This document shows, piece after piece, positions 1-8,650 of a stretch of DNA of 64,000 nucleotides. Under the pieces are notes generated by a model that saw nothing but the letters and a program-made list of their open reading frames with translations, was not told the origin of the DNA and ran no database searches. This DNA is from Castellaniella sp049673105. GTDB lineage: Bacteria > Pseudomonadota > Gammaproteobacteria > Burkholderiales > Burkholderiaceae_B. The DNA is taken from assembly GCF_049673105.1 (NCBI RefSeq), contig NZ_JBATXG010000003.1, positions 25,717 to 89,716 of the forward strand. The letters run 5' to 3'. Made by a program: the position numbers and the translations under genes. How positions within the stretch are numbered: the first letter of the stretch is position 1; each line of letters starts with the position of its first letter.

Positions 1-925
1 CGATGCCGAAGACCAGGTAGCGGTATTGGGCGAATTCCGTAAAGATCTGCGGCACGACGAACATCATGGCGGTGCCCAGCAGCACACCCGGCACCGAGGC
101 CTGGCCGCCCACCAGCACGATGGCGAACAGCACGACCGAATCCGTGAACTGGAAGGAACCGGGGCTGACGGCGGACAGTTGCATCGCAAACAGCGTACCT
201 GCCAGACCCGCGATGCCCGCTGACAGCGCGAAAGCGGCGACCTTGTAGTTGCGGGCGTTGACCCCCAGCGTGGTGGCGGCCAGTTCATCGTATTTGATGT
301 AGCGGAACGTGCGCCCCAGCGAAGAACGGTCCAGATTGCGCATCAGCCACAGCACGATGGCCAGGACCACCCAGTTCAGATAGAACAGATGGCTTTGCGA
401 TCCGAAGACGTGACCGAAGAACGACGGACCGCTGACGCCGAATAGACCGTCGGCCCCGCCGGTCAGGCCGAACAGATTGTTTTTCATGGCCAGCACGAAA
501 ATCGCGTTGAAACCTATGGTGACCACCAGCAGGTAGTCGCCGCGCAGCTTGACGATGGGGGCGGACAGAATCGCCCCCAGAGCAGCCGACAGCACGATGG
601 CGACGGGAATGGTCCAGAGAATGGGCCAGTTGAACGAGAGCGACAAGATGGCGCTGGTGTAGGCGCCGATGCCGAAGAACACGGCGTGGCCCATATCGTA
701 CATGCCGGCGCGCCCTAGAACGATGTCCTGCGACAGGGCGACGATGGCATAGATGGCGAAGATGCCGCCGATGGTGATCCAGGCGGGCGACATCACGGAC
801 GGGATGGCCAGTCCGGCGACCCACAGGAGCGGCCCCAGCACTTGCAGGAAGCGGATGCCGGTTTTGGCGGAGGCCGTCGGGCGAGTGTCCGGCAGCTGGG
901 CGGAGGAGGGATTGGCGTGATTCAT
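1..925 (-). CDS. livM: Branched-chain amino acid ABC transporter permease LivM (3' end cut by window)
   Basis: Inner-membrane permease of a Liv-type (HAAT) ABC importer that pairs with LivH. The reading frame runs from ATG at 925 off the window start without a stop, giving about 308 residues. The translation is mostly hydrophobic helices and holds the typical permease stretches DIVLGRAGMYDMGHAVFFGIGAY and, later, LRGDYLLVVTIGF, which are LivM hallmarks. The start is 3 bases after the livH stop, so the two are co-transcribed. The ATPase genes livG and livF would be expected beyond the window edge. The substrate cannot be read from the permease; many such systems in Burkholderiales take up amides, aromatic acids or dicarboxylates. 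Confidence 0.88.
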   Translation of the reverse strand, partial: MNHANPSSAQLPDTRPTASAKTGIRFLQVLGPLLWVAGLAIPSVMSPAWITIGGIFAIYAIVALSQDIVLGRAGMYDMGHAVFFGIGAYTSAILSLSFNWPILWTIPVAIVLSAALGAILSAPIVKLRGDYLLVVTIGFNAIFVLAMKNNLFGLTGGADGLFGVSGPSFFGHVFGSQSHLFYLNWVVLAIVLWLMRNLDRSSLGRTFRYIKYDELAATTLGVNARNYKVAAFALSAGIAGLAGTLFAMQLSAVSPGSFQFTDSVVLFAIVLVGGQASVPGVLLGTAMMFVVPQIFTEFAQYRYLVFGI

Positions 926-928
926 GGC

Positions 929-1831
929 TTAGACCTTTTCCGCGACACGTTCGCCCAGCAGGCCCGAGGGGCGTACCAGCAAAATGGCGATCAGCAAGGT
1001 GAACGTAATGGCATCTTGCCAGGAGCTGGAGATATAACCGGCTGCGAAGGCGTTGAACAGGCCTAAGACCAGGCCGCCCAGCATGGCGCCGGGGATGTTG
1101 CCGATCCCGCCGATGATGGCGGCGATGAAGGCGTTCAGGCCATAGGACCAGCCCATCGTGAAATAGGTCTGGCGATAGTACAGGCCGATGAACAGGCCGC
1201 CGATGGCGCCCAGCACCGGGCCGATGATGAAGACCAGCGCAATGACGCGGTTGACGTTGATGCCCATCAGGCGGGCGGCGTCCTGGTCGATGGCCGTGGC
1301 GCGGATGGCGGTGCCCAGGCGCGTGTGGTTCACGAAAAAATACAGGCCCGCCATCAGCAGGAAGGCGCAGAAGATGATCAGGAGCTGGACGAAGCTGAGA
1401 TACGCGCCGCCGATCTCCCAGGTGATATTGGGGAGCAGGTTGTTGGGAAACACCTGCACGTTGGGCGACCAGATCAGCATGATGCCGTTCTGGATCAGCA
1501 TCGAGGCGCCCAGCGCCGAGACGACCGCCGACAGGCGGTGGGCCTTGCGCAAAGGCTTGTAGGCGAGCTGGTCCAGCAGCGTCCCTGCAATCGCCACGAT
1601 GATCATGGCGATGACGAATGCCAGCACCAGGAGCGTGACGGTGGATAGGCCGCCCAGGGCGCCGGAGGTGAGGGTGGTCAGGCCGATGAAGGCCCCCAGG
1701 ATGCACAAATCGCCGTGGGCGAAGTTGATCATCTTCAGCACCCCGTAGACCATCGTGTAGCCCAGGGCGATCAGGGCATAGATGCCCCCGACCGTGACCC
1801 CGTTGATGAATTGCTGGAGGATAAAGTCCAT
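929..1831 (-). CDS. livH: Branched-chain amino acid ABC transporter permease LivH
   Basis: A 300-residue inner-membrane permease of the Liv/HAAT ABC importer family. The chosen start gives MDFILQQFINGVTVGGIYAL, the classic LivH N-terminus, followed by YTMVYGVLKMINFAHGD. The longer open frame upstream (to 2089) has no permease-like sequence and was not used. The conserved cytoplasmic loop appears as GTAIRATAIDQDAARLMGIN, where LivH contacts the ATPase. It follows livK by 208 bases and precedes livM by 3 bases, so it is the middle gene of a livKHM order. Confidence 0.92.
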   Translation of the reverse strand: MDFILQQFINGVTVGGIYALIALGYTMVYGVLKMINFAHGDLCILGAFIGLTTLTSGALGGLSTVTLLVLAFVIAMIIVAIAGTLLDQLAYKPLRKAHRLSAVVSALGASMLIQNGIMLIWSPNVQVFPNNLLPNITWEIGGAYLSFVQLLIIFCAFLLMAGLYFFVNHTRLGTAIRATAIDQDAARLMGINVNRVIALVFIIGPVLGAIGGLFIGLYYRQTYFTMGWSYGLNAFIAAIIGGIGNIPGAMLGGLVLGLFNAFAAGYISSSWQDAITFTLLIAILLVRPSGLLGERVAEKV

Positions 1832-2039
1832 CGATCGGTTTCCGTGGTGGTTCTTGTGTGTCGTGACCAGCAGCGATGGCCGGGCAAACGGCGGAAGTAG
1901 GCCTGTGTCCTGACATTCAGAGGGAGACAGACATCGACCGGGACGTTCAGGCGTCTGTTGGGCGCTGAAAAATGCGTGAGCCCCGGCTTTCCGGAAGAGA
2001 GACCATGCTGCGATCTGTCTTCCGGATACCGCTGTGCTG

Positions 2040-3200
2040 TTATTGACGCGTGTCGAGTTGACGCGGGTAGATGGTCTTGTAGCCGCCACCTGCCTGGACT
2101 TCGAAGGCCGACATCAGGCTACCAATGCGCTCGCCCTTGTCATCCCAGGTGAACGGACCGGTCAGACCGCCGAAGGGTTCCTTCAGAGTGTGCAACCAGG
2201 GAATGAGCTTGCTGGTATCCGTGGACTTGGTGTCCTGGATGGCTGCGATGACGGCGCGAAAGCCATCGGCGTTGGTCAGGGTGTAGATGCTGGGGGGCGG
2301 CGCGCCGAATTCCTTGGTGTAGTCGGCCAGGAATTGCTTGGCTGCCGGGTAAGGCAGGTTTTCGGGGGCCGGCACGTTGACGATCACGGCGCCCGCAGCG
2401 GCGTCGCCAGCGATCTTCGCGAAGTTTTCGTTCTGGTTGGCGTCACCGCCCACGAACACGGCTTCCATGCCCAGTTGCTTCATCTGGGCGCGGATCAGGC
2501 CGCCATCGGTGTAGTAGCCCGAGAAGAACAGCACGTCCGGGTTCTTGGACTTCAGTTTCGTCAACACGGCGCTGTAATCCTGCGTACCGGCGTTGATGAA
2601 GTCTTCACCGATGATGTTGCCGCCTTCTTTTTTGATGGCGTTGACCGTGGCTTTGGCGAGGCCGGTCGCGTAGCTGGAGTGGTCGCTCAGTACCGCGATG
2701 CGCTGGTATTTCTTGATCTTGACGAAATAATTGGCGACGAATTCGGCTTCGTCGCTATTGGGCGGCGCGTTGCGGAAGAAGGTCTTCCAGCCTTTTTGCG
2801 TCAGTTCGTCGCTGGTGCCGTCCGAGGTTTGGATGACGTTGGCGGCGGAATAGATCGGCGCGGCAGCCAGGGCGGCGCCGCTGGTGTAGGTGCCGATCAC
2901 GGCGATGACGCCGTCGTTCACCAGTTTGCGACCGCAGATGGCGGCCTGAGCGGCTTTGCCTTCGTCGTCGCAGACGATGACTTCGATCTGACGGCCCAGC
3001 ACGCCGCCAGCAGCATTGTGCTGCTTGGCAATCAGGCGGACGCCGTTTTCGATGCCTTGGCCTTCGGCAGCGTATTCGCCGGTGATCGGGGCTTGCACAC
3101 CGATTTTGATGGGGCCGTCAGCCGCCAATGCCGTGCCCATGCCCATCAGGGCCAAGGAAACCGCCGCTGAAAGCGTGGAAAGTTTAGTCAGCCTGCTCAT
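2040..3200 (-). CDS. livK: Periplasmic branched-chain amino acid-type substrate-binding protein (LivK-like)
   Basis: A 386-residue binding protein of the peripla_BP_6/LivJ-LivK family, feeding the LivHM permease encoded downstream. The start at 3200 has a good Shine-Dalgarno (AAGGAGA, about 9 bases upstream) and gives a Sec signal peptide of about 23 residues ending in GTALA-A. The mature part begins DGPIKIGVQAPITGEYAAEGQ, typical of the family, with later SDGTSDELTQKG and YYTDGGLI segments. It is the first gene of the livKHM group. An AT-rich inverted repeat lies 37 bases upstream of the start and may be part of its promoter. The substrate is not predictable from sequence alone. Confidence 0.9.
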   Translation of the reverse strand: MSRLTKLSTLSAAVSLALMGMGTALAADGPIKIGVQAPITGEYAAEGQGIENGVRLIAKQHNAAGGVLGRQIEVIVCDDEGKAAQAAICGRKLVNDGVIAVIGTYTSGAALAAAPIYSAANVIQTSDGTSDELTQKGWKTFFRNAPPNSDEAEFVANYFVKIKKYQRIAVLSDHSSYATGLAKATVNAIKKEGGNIIGEDFINAGTQDYSAVLTKLKSKNPDVLFFSGYYTDGGLIRAQMKQLGMEAVFVGGDANQNENFAKIAGDAAAGAVIVNVPAPENLPYPAAKQFLADYTKEFGAPPPSIYTLTNADGFRAVIAAIQDTKSTDTSKLIPWLHTLKEPFGGLTGPFTWDDKGERIGSLMSAFEVQAGGGYKTIYPRQLDTRQ

Positions 3201-3509
3201 GTCTCGATTCTCCTTTGCATGGACCCGGATGGAACCATATATTCGTAATATATTAAGAGCGCGCTTATCGCACCATGAGGGTATTCCCGGTGACAGGGTG
3301 CGCCAGTCGGTGGGAAACAGGACGTCTGTGTATGGTTCAGGCGTGTTTCCGACCGGACTTTGTTTGGCTTTGATGGGAAGGGTTGCGCTAAAGGTGAAAC
3401 CTTTTGATTCCAACAAAACCAATTTGAAGTTTAACTACCAGAAGGTGCAGGTACAACCAGGGGTTTTACTAATAAGCGCATCGAGCGCGGGAGACAGGCT
3501 GTGAGTGGT
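3201..3509. other. 309-base non-coding stretch between dut and livK
   Basis: No convincing gene is seen; a short plus-strand frame here continues out of the livK antisense and has no recognisable product. The stretch is less GC-rich than its surroundings and must hold the livKHM promoter on the minus strand. It contains a 7-3-7 inverted repeat at 3237-3253 and a small AT-rich hairpin (AAAGGT-GAA-ACCTTT, 3390-3404) downstream of dut, which lacks a T tract on the minus strand and is a poor terminator. Confidence 0.6.
3237..3253 (-). promoter_or_regulatory. AT-rich inverted repeat upstream of livK
   Basis: ATATATT-CGT-AATATAT, a perfect 7-3-7 inverted repeat ending 37 bases before the livK start codon. 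It overlaps a region that could serve as the -10 of the livK promoter. It could be an operator for a dimeric regulator or simply an AT-rich promoter core. Confidence 0.35.
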
Positions 3510-3977
3510 TCAGTGCTGTCCCGTGCTGCCGAATCCGCCCGTGCCGCGCTCTGTTTCGGTGTCGAAGGAGTCCGTCATGCGCAGGCCGACCTGCACAACC
3601 GGCTGGAACATCAACTGCGCGATCCGTTCACCGGGCTGGATGGTGTAGGGTTGATCACTGTCGTTGGTCAGCAGGACCTTGATTTCCCCGTGATAGTCGG
3701 CATCGATGACACCGATGCCTTGCGCAACGCGGATGCCATGTTTCAGCGACAGGCCCGAACGAGACGCGACGATGGCGACCAGGCCGGGATCCATCATGTT
3801 CAGCGCCAGGCCGGTGGGCACCGGCAGGCGGGCGCCAGGCAAAAGAGTCTGGGGGGCGTCCAGGCAGGCGCGCAAGTCCATCGCGGCGGAGCCGCCGGTG
3901 GCGTAGTCCGGCAGCGGGATGGCGTCCGTACCCAAAAGCGGGTTGACAATGCGGGCCTGGATGAGTCGTCGATGCAT
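3510..3977 (-). CDS. dut: Deoxyuridine 5'-triphosphate nucleotidohydrolase (dUTPase)
   Basis: Cytoplasmic trimeric enzyme that hydrolyses dUTP to dUMP and pyrophosphate, keeping uracil out of DNA and supplying dTMP synthesis. The 155-residue length fits the family. The five dUTPase motifs are visible: AAMDLRA (1), SRSGLSLKHGI (2), GVIDADYHGEI (3, catalytic Asp), PGERIAQLMF (4) and the flexible C-terminal P-loop-like RGTGGFGSTG (5). It lies 51 bases downstream of coaBC on the same strand, a neighbourhood common in beta- and gammaproteobacteria. Confidence 0.96.
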   Translation of the reverse strand: MHRRLIQARIVNPLLGTDAIPLPDYATGGSAAMDLRACLDAPQTLLPGARLPVPTGLALNMMDPGLVAIVASRSGLSLKHGIRVAQGIGVIDADYHGEIKVLLTNDSDQPYTIQPGERIAQLMFQPVVQVGLRMTDSFDTETERGTGGFGSTGQH

Positions 3978-4028
3978 GGTGGAGTCCGAGGAAAAAGCAG
4001 AGGAGCGGCGGCGAATGCCGCCGGGGAT

Positions 4029-5234
4029 CTATCGTGCCGAGGCGGGCAGGCGCTGGGCAAGCCACGCCACCAGTTGGCGGGCGGCCTGCAGTTTGGGCTG
4101 CCGGGCCAGGGGGTGGGCGCCGTGATCGTCGAAGATGATCAGTTCGGTATCGGCGGCGTCCATGGACTGCTGAGCCAGATTGCCGACGATGACGGGAACG
4201 CCTTTGCGCTGACGTTTGGCCTGAGCGTATTCGTGCAGATGGTCGGTTTCGGCGGCAAAGCCCACGCACCAGGGGCCGTCGGGCAGGGTCGCAACGTCGG
4301 CCAGGATGTCGGGATTTTGCACGAAGGCCAGCTCGGGCGCCTGGCCGTCCGCCTGTTTTTTTAGTTTGACGGCGGAAGGGTTGACGATGCCCCAGTCGGC
4401 TACCGCCGCCACGGCGATGAACAGATCGGCGTCGCGGGCGCGTTCCAGCACGGCAGCATGCATTTCGCGCGCCTGGGTGACGTCGATACGCGTGACGCCA
4501 TCCGGGCAAGGCAGGGCCGTGGGGCCGGAAATCAGAGTGACTTGAGCGCCGGCTTCGGCGGCGGCCCGCGCCAGGGCGTAGCCCATGCGCCCAGAGGACC
4601 GGTTGGTCAGGACGCGCACCGGATCGATGATTTCGCTGGTGGGGCCCGCCGTCAGCAGGATGCGCCGACCCGCCAGTGTCTTGGGCTGGAAAAAGGCGAT
4701 CACGGCGCGCAGGATCTGATCCGGTTCCATCATGCGCCCGGAGCCGCTTTCGCCGCAGGCCTGGCTGCCTTCGGCGGGGCCGATCAGCGTGACGCCGTCC
4801 GCCCGCAACTGGGCGGCATTGCGCTGGGTGGCCGGGTGGGTCCACATTTCGTGATTCATGGCGGGCGCGGCCAGCAGCGGCACCGCACCCCGCGCCACGC
4901 ATAGCGTGGCTAGCAGGTCATCGGCCAGGCCGTGGGCCAGTTTCGCCAGGAAATCGGTGCTGGCCGGCACGATCAGCACCGCATCGGCGCCGCGCGTCAG
5001 GTTGATGTGGGCCATGCGATTGTCCATGCGCTCGTCCCACTGGTCCAGCCAGACGGGACGCCCGGACAGGGCCTGCATGGTGGCCGGCGTGATGAAGCCG
5101 GTGGCGGCCTGGGTCATGACCACGTCCACCGTGGCGCCTTCGTCTTGCAGACGGCGCAGCAGTTCGGCGGATTTGTAGCAGGCGATGCCGCCCGTCAGCC
5201 CCAGGATGATGCGTTTGCCTGATAGGTCCGGCAT
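4029..5234 (-). CDS. coaBC: Bifunctional phosphopantothenoylcysteine decarboxylase / phosphopantothenate-cysteine ligase
   Basis: Two consecutive coenzyme A biosynthesis steps: CTP-dependent ligation of cysteine to 4'-phosphopantothenate (CoaB), then FMN-dependent decarboxylation (CoaC). The 401-residue protein starts MPDLSGKRIILGLTGGIACYK, the CoaC flavoprotein N-terminus. APAMNHEMW is the CoaC substrate-recognition motif and ACGESGSGRM the catalytic cysteine segment. The CoaB half begins around residue 185 with RRILLTAGPTSEIIDPVR. The start at 5234 has an AGGA 9 bases upstream; a longer frame to 5282 would overlap lspA and is rejected. It lies 10 bases after lspA. Confidence 0.96.
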   Translation of the reverse strand: MPDLSGKRIILGLTGGIACYKSAELLRRLQDEGATVDVVMTQAATGFITPATMQALSGRPVWLDQWDERMDNRMAHINLTRGADAVLIVPASTDFLAKLAHGLADDLLATLCVARGAVPLLAAPAMNHEMWTHPATQRNAAQLRADGVTLIGPAEGSQACGESGSGRMMEPDQILRAVIAFFQPKTLAGRRILLTAGPTSEIIDPVRVLTNRSSGRMGYALARAAAEAGAQVTLISGPTALPCPDGVTRIDVTQAREMHAAVLERARDADLFIAVAAVADWGIVNPSAVKLKKQADGQAPELAFVQNPDILADVATLPDGPWCVGFAAETDHLHEYAQAKRQRKGVPVIVGNLAQQSMDAADTELIIFDDHGAHPLARQPKLQAARQLVAWLAQRLPASAR

Positions 5235-5244
5235 GGCGATTTTC

Positions 5245-5817
5245 CTATGTGCGGTGGGCGCGGCGGCTGCGCAGGATTTCATCCAGAATCAGCAGGATCG
5301 CGCCGCAGGTGATGGCGATGTCGGCCACGTTGAAGGCCGGGAAATACCAGTCGCGCCAATAGAACAACAGAAAATCCACGACGTGTCCATGCATCAGGCG
5401 ATCCAGGGCGTTGCCCAGCGCGCCGCCCAGAATGCAGGCCAGCGAGGCGCAGAGCAGGCGCTGGCCCTGGTGCGTGTAGAGCCAGCGCAGGATGACCAGG
5501 GCGACGACCAGGGCGATACCGGTGAAGAGCCAGCGCTGGAACCCATCGCCATCGGCCAGAAAGCTGAAGGCGGCGCCTGTGTTGAACAGCAGCGTCAGGT
5601 CAAAGATCGGCAGCACGGGGATACGTTCGGCGTAGCTCAGCGTCTGCGAGATCCAGGCCTTGGTGGCCTGATCCAGCAGCACCAGCGCAGCGGCAACCAG
5701 CAGCCACCCTGCCAGGGACCGCAGCCGGTTGCGTGCCGCCGGGGCCGCAGCGCCATCCGGCGCCGCGGACGGGACGAGCGGCCCCAGGTCGTGGCGGGGC
5801 GGGGGCGCTTTAGGCAT
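5245..5817 (-). CDS. lspA: Lipoprotein signal peptidase (signal peptidase II)
   Basis: Inner-membrane aspartyl protease that removes signal peptides from diacylglyceryl-modified prolipoproteins. The 190-residue protein shows four hydrophobic segments and both catalytic aspartate regions: FNTGAAFSFLADGDG with GGALGNALDRL (first Asp) and FNVADIAITCGA (second Asp). The start ATG at 5817 overlaps the ileS stop by 8 bases, so translation is probably coupled. That start leaves an unusually long, Pro/Ala-rich cytoplasmic N-terminus of about 35 residues before the first membrane segment. A substrate gene, the lipoprotein channel at 29166-30605, is in this window. Confidence 0.96.
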   Translation of the reverse strand: MPKAPPPRHDLGPLVPSAAPDGAAAPAARNRLRSLAGWLLVAAALVLLDQATKAWISQTLSYAERIPVLPIFDLTLLFNTGAAFSFLADGDGFQRWLFTGIALVVALVILRWLYTHQGQRLLCASLACILGGALGNALDRLMHGHVVDFLLFYWRDWYFPAFNVADIAITCGAILLILDEILRSRRAHRT

Positions 5818-8650
5818 GGCTGCGCTGTTCGCCATCGCCAAACAGGTTGTCTGCACAGCGCCCGCACAGTTCCGGGTGTTGCGCATCGCGGCCCACGTCG
5901 GCGCGATGGTGCCAGCAGCGCCCGCACTTGTCATGGGTCGACGCCTGCACCTGGATCGCCAGGGCGCCGTTGTCTGCGTGCACGTCGGCGCGGGACACCA
6001 GCATGACAAAGCGCAGATCGTCGCCCAGACTGTGCAGCAGGGCCAGATCGTCGCCGCTGGCGAGGTAGTCGATTTCCGCTGCCAGCGAGGAACCGATTTC
6101 CCCCCGTGCGCGCACGGCTTCGATTTCACGCATGGTGTCGGCGCGGATCTCGCGCAGACGGGACCAGCGGGCAGCCAGTTGTTCAGCGTCGGCGGTCACC
6201 GGTACGGCATGGAACAGTTCGGTGAAGATGGTGGGCGATGCGGGATTGCCGCCCAGATCGGCCCAGGCTTCTTCCACCGTGAACGACAGGATCGGCGCCA
6301 ACAGTTTGAGCAGCGCATGCGTGATGTGGTGCAGGGCCGTTTGGGCAGCGCGGCGGGCCGCGCTGTCCTTGCCGGTGGTGTACAGGCGGTCCTTCAGAAT
6401 ATCCAGGTAGAAGGCACCCAGGTCTTCAGAGCAGAAGATCTGCAGGCGGGCGACCGCCGTGTGGAATTCGTAGCGCTCGTAGGCGGACAGGACTTCCGCC
6501 TGCATGGCGGCGGTCATCTGCAGGGCGTAGCGGTCGATTTCCAGCAGATCATCGGGCGCCAGCAGATCGGTGGACGGATTGAAGTCCGCCAGATTGCCCA
6601 ACAGGAACTTCAGGGTGTTGCGGATACGGCGATAGGATTCGACGACCCGGTCCAGGATCTGCTTGGAGATCGACAGCTCGCCGGAATAATCGGTGGATGC
6701 GGTCCACAGACGCAGGATTTCCGCCCCCAGGGAATTGGCGATTTCCTGCGGGTAGACCACGTTGCCCACGGATTTGCTCATTTTCTTGCCCTGGCCATCG
6801 ACCACGAAACCGTGGGTCAGCAGGGCTTTGTAGGGCGGACGCCCGTACAGCATGCAGCCGGTCAGCAAAGATGAGTGGAACCAGCCCCGGTGCTGGTCGG
6901 AACCTTCCAGGTAGAGATCCGCCGGCCAGGCCAGTTGCTGGGCGTGGGATCCTTTCAGGCTGTGATCCTGACCGCCCAGCACCGTGGCGTGAGTGGTGCC
7001 GGAATCGAACCAGACGTCCAGCGTGTCGCGGTTCTTTTCGTATTGATCGGCCTCGTCGCCCAGCAAATCGCGCGAGTCCAGGGTCTGCCAGGCCTCGATG
7101 CCGTCGCGTTCGACGCGCTCGGCCACCTGGTCCAGCAGTTCCGGCGTGCGCGGGTGCAGGGCGCCGGTTTCCTTGTGCACGAAAAAGGCCATGGGCACGC
7201 CCCATTGGCGCTGGCGCGAAAGCGTCCAGTCAGGGCGGTTGGCGATCATGGCATGCAAGCGGGCGCGACCCCAGGCCGGGTAGAAGGCGGTGTCGTCCAC
7301 GCCTTGCAGAGCCATTTCACGTAGGGTCGGGCCGCTGGCGGGTTGCACGTCCATGCCGGCGAACCACTGGCTGGTGGCGCGGTAGATGATGGGGGTTTTA
7401 TGGCGCCAGCAGTGCATATAGCTGTGCGCGTGCGATTCGGTGTGCAGCAGGCTGCCGGCCTGGTCCAGGGCGTCGACGATCTTCGGGTTGGCTTTCCAGA
7501 TCAGTTCGCCGCCAAAGAGCGGCAGGCTGTCGGCGTAGTGGCCGTTGCCCATGACGGGATTGATCATGTCCGCGTCGCTCAGGCCGTGCGCTTTGCAGGA
7601 AATGAAGTCTTCCACCCCATAGGCGGGGGCGGAGTGCACGACGCCGGTGCCGGAATCCAGGGTGACGTAGTCGCCCAGGTAAACGGGTGCCAGGCGGCGA
7701 TAACCGGCGTCTACCTCGTAGAGCGGATGGCGGAACGTCAATCCGGCCAGGGCCTGGCCGTAGGCGCGGGCGAAGATCTCGCCTTGCAGGCCCCAGCGTT
7801 GCAGGCAGGATTCGGCCAGTTCGCTGGCGACCAGCAGCAGCGGTCCGGTGGCGCGGGGCGCGGAGAGGCGCACCAGCGCGTATTCGTGATCCGGGTGGAT
7901 GTTGAGCGCCTGGTTGGCGGGGATGGTCCAGGGCGTGGTCGTCCAGATGACGATGGCGCCGGCGTCGACTTGGCCGTCCAGGCCAAAGGCGCGGGCGACC
8001 GCCGCCCGGTCGTCGAATGCGAAGGCCACATCGACGGACGGATCTTTGCGGTCAGCGTATTCGACCTCGGCCTCGGCCAGGGCCGACCCGCAGTCAAAAC
8101 ACCAGTTCACAGGCTTCAGCCCGCGAAAGACGAAGCCTTTTTCCATGATGCGGGCGAGCGCCCGCAGCTCGTCGGCTTCGTTGCCCGGATTCATGGTCAG
8201 GTAGGGATTGTCCCATTCGCCCAGCACGCCCAGGCGCTTGAAGTCAGTGCGCTGACGCTCGATCTGTTCGGCGGCATAGGCGCGAGCCTTGGACTGGACC
8301 TCGGCCACCGGCAGATGCTTGCCGTATTTCTTTTCGATCTGGATTTCGATCGGCATGCCGTGGCAGTCCCAGCCGGGCACGTATTGCGCGTCAAAACCCG
8401 CCATGTCGCGGCTTTTGACGATGATGTCTTTAAGGATCTTGTTGACCGCGTGGCCGATATGGATGTCGCCGTTGGCGTACGGCGGGCCATCGTGCAGAAT
8501 GAATTTCGGCCGCCCCTGAGCGGCCTCCCGGATCACTGCGTAAATCTTTTTTTCTTCCCAGTCGGTGATCCAGCCCGGCTCGCGTTTGGCCAGGTTGCCC
8601 CGCATGGGGAAGGGAGATTCGGGCAGATTCAGGGTGTCTCTATAGTCCAT
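5810..8650 (-). CDS. ileS: Isoleucyl-tRNA synthetase
   Basis: Class I aminoacyl-tRNA synthetase charging tRNA-Ile, with an editing domain against valine. At 946 residues it has the bacterial length. HIGH sits at residues 64-67 and KMSKS at 623-627. The C-terminal zinc-binding region has two cysteine pairs (CGRC and a second CGRC about 20 residues on). The start at 8650 overlaps the ribF stop by 11 bases, and the 3' end overlaps lspA. The order ribF-ileS-lspA is conserved in many proteobacteria, and all three are probably one transcript. Confidence 0.98.
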   Translation of the reverse strand: MDYRDTLNLPESPFPMRGNLAKREPGWITDWEEKKIYAVIREAAQGRPKFILHDGPPYANGDIHIGHAVNKILKDIIVKSRDMAGFDAQYVPGWDCHGMPIEIQIEKKYGKHLPVAEVQSKARAYAAEQIERQRTDFKRLGVLGEWDNPYLTMNPGNEADELRALARIMEKGFVFRGLKPVNWCFDCGSALAEAEVEYADRKDPSVDVAFAFDDRAAVARAFGLDGQVDAGAIVIWTTTPWTIPANQALNIHPDHEYALVRLSAPRATGPLLLVASELAESCLQRWGLQGEIFARAYGQALAGLTFRHPLYEVDAGYRRLAPVYLGDYVTLDSGTGVVHSAPAYGVEDFISCKAHGLSDADMINPVMGNGHYADSLPLFGGELIWKANPKIVDALDQAGSLLHTESHAHSYMHCWRHKTPIIYRATSQWFAGMDVQPASGPTLREMALQGVDDTAFYPAWGRARLHAMIANRPDWTLSRQRQWGVPMAFFVHKETGALHPRTPELLDQVAERVERDGIEAWQTLDSRDLLGDEADQYEKNRDTLDVWFDSGTTHATVLGGQDHSLKGSHAQQLAWPADLYLEGSDQHRGWFHSSLLTGCMLYGRPPYKALLTHGFVVDGQGKKMSKSVGNVVYPQEIANSLGAEILRLWTASTDYSGELSISKQILDRVVESYRRIRNTLKFLLGNLADFNPSTDLLAPDDLLEIDRYALQMTAAMQAEVLSAYERYEFHTAVARLQIFCSEDLGAFYLDILKDRLYTTGKDSAARRAAQTALHHITHALLKLLAPILSFTVEEAWADLGGNPASPTIFTELFHAVPVTADAEQLAARWSRLREIRADTMREIEAVRARGEIGSSLAAEIDYLASGDDLALLHSLGDDLRFVMLVSRADVHADNGALAIQVQASTHDKCGRCWHHRADVGRDAQHPELCGRCADNLFGDGEQRSHA

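Noticed and set aside
285..1916. A 543-codon minus-strand frame across livM and livH
   Set aside because: It is out of frame with both permeases; its His/Arg/Pro-rich translation is a shadow of livH and livM.
3390..3404. A terminator after dut
   Set aside because: The AAAGGT-GAA-ACCTTT hairpin is short and AT-rich and has no T tract on the minus strand, so it is not listed as a terminator.
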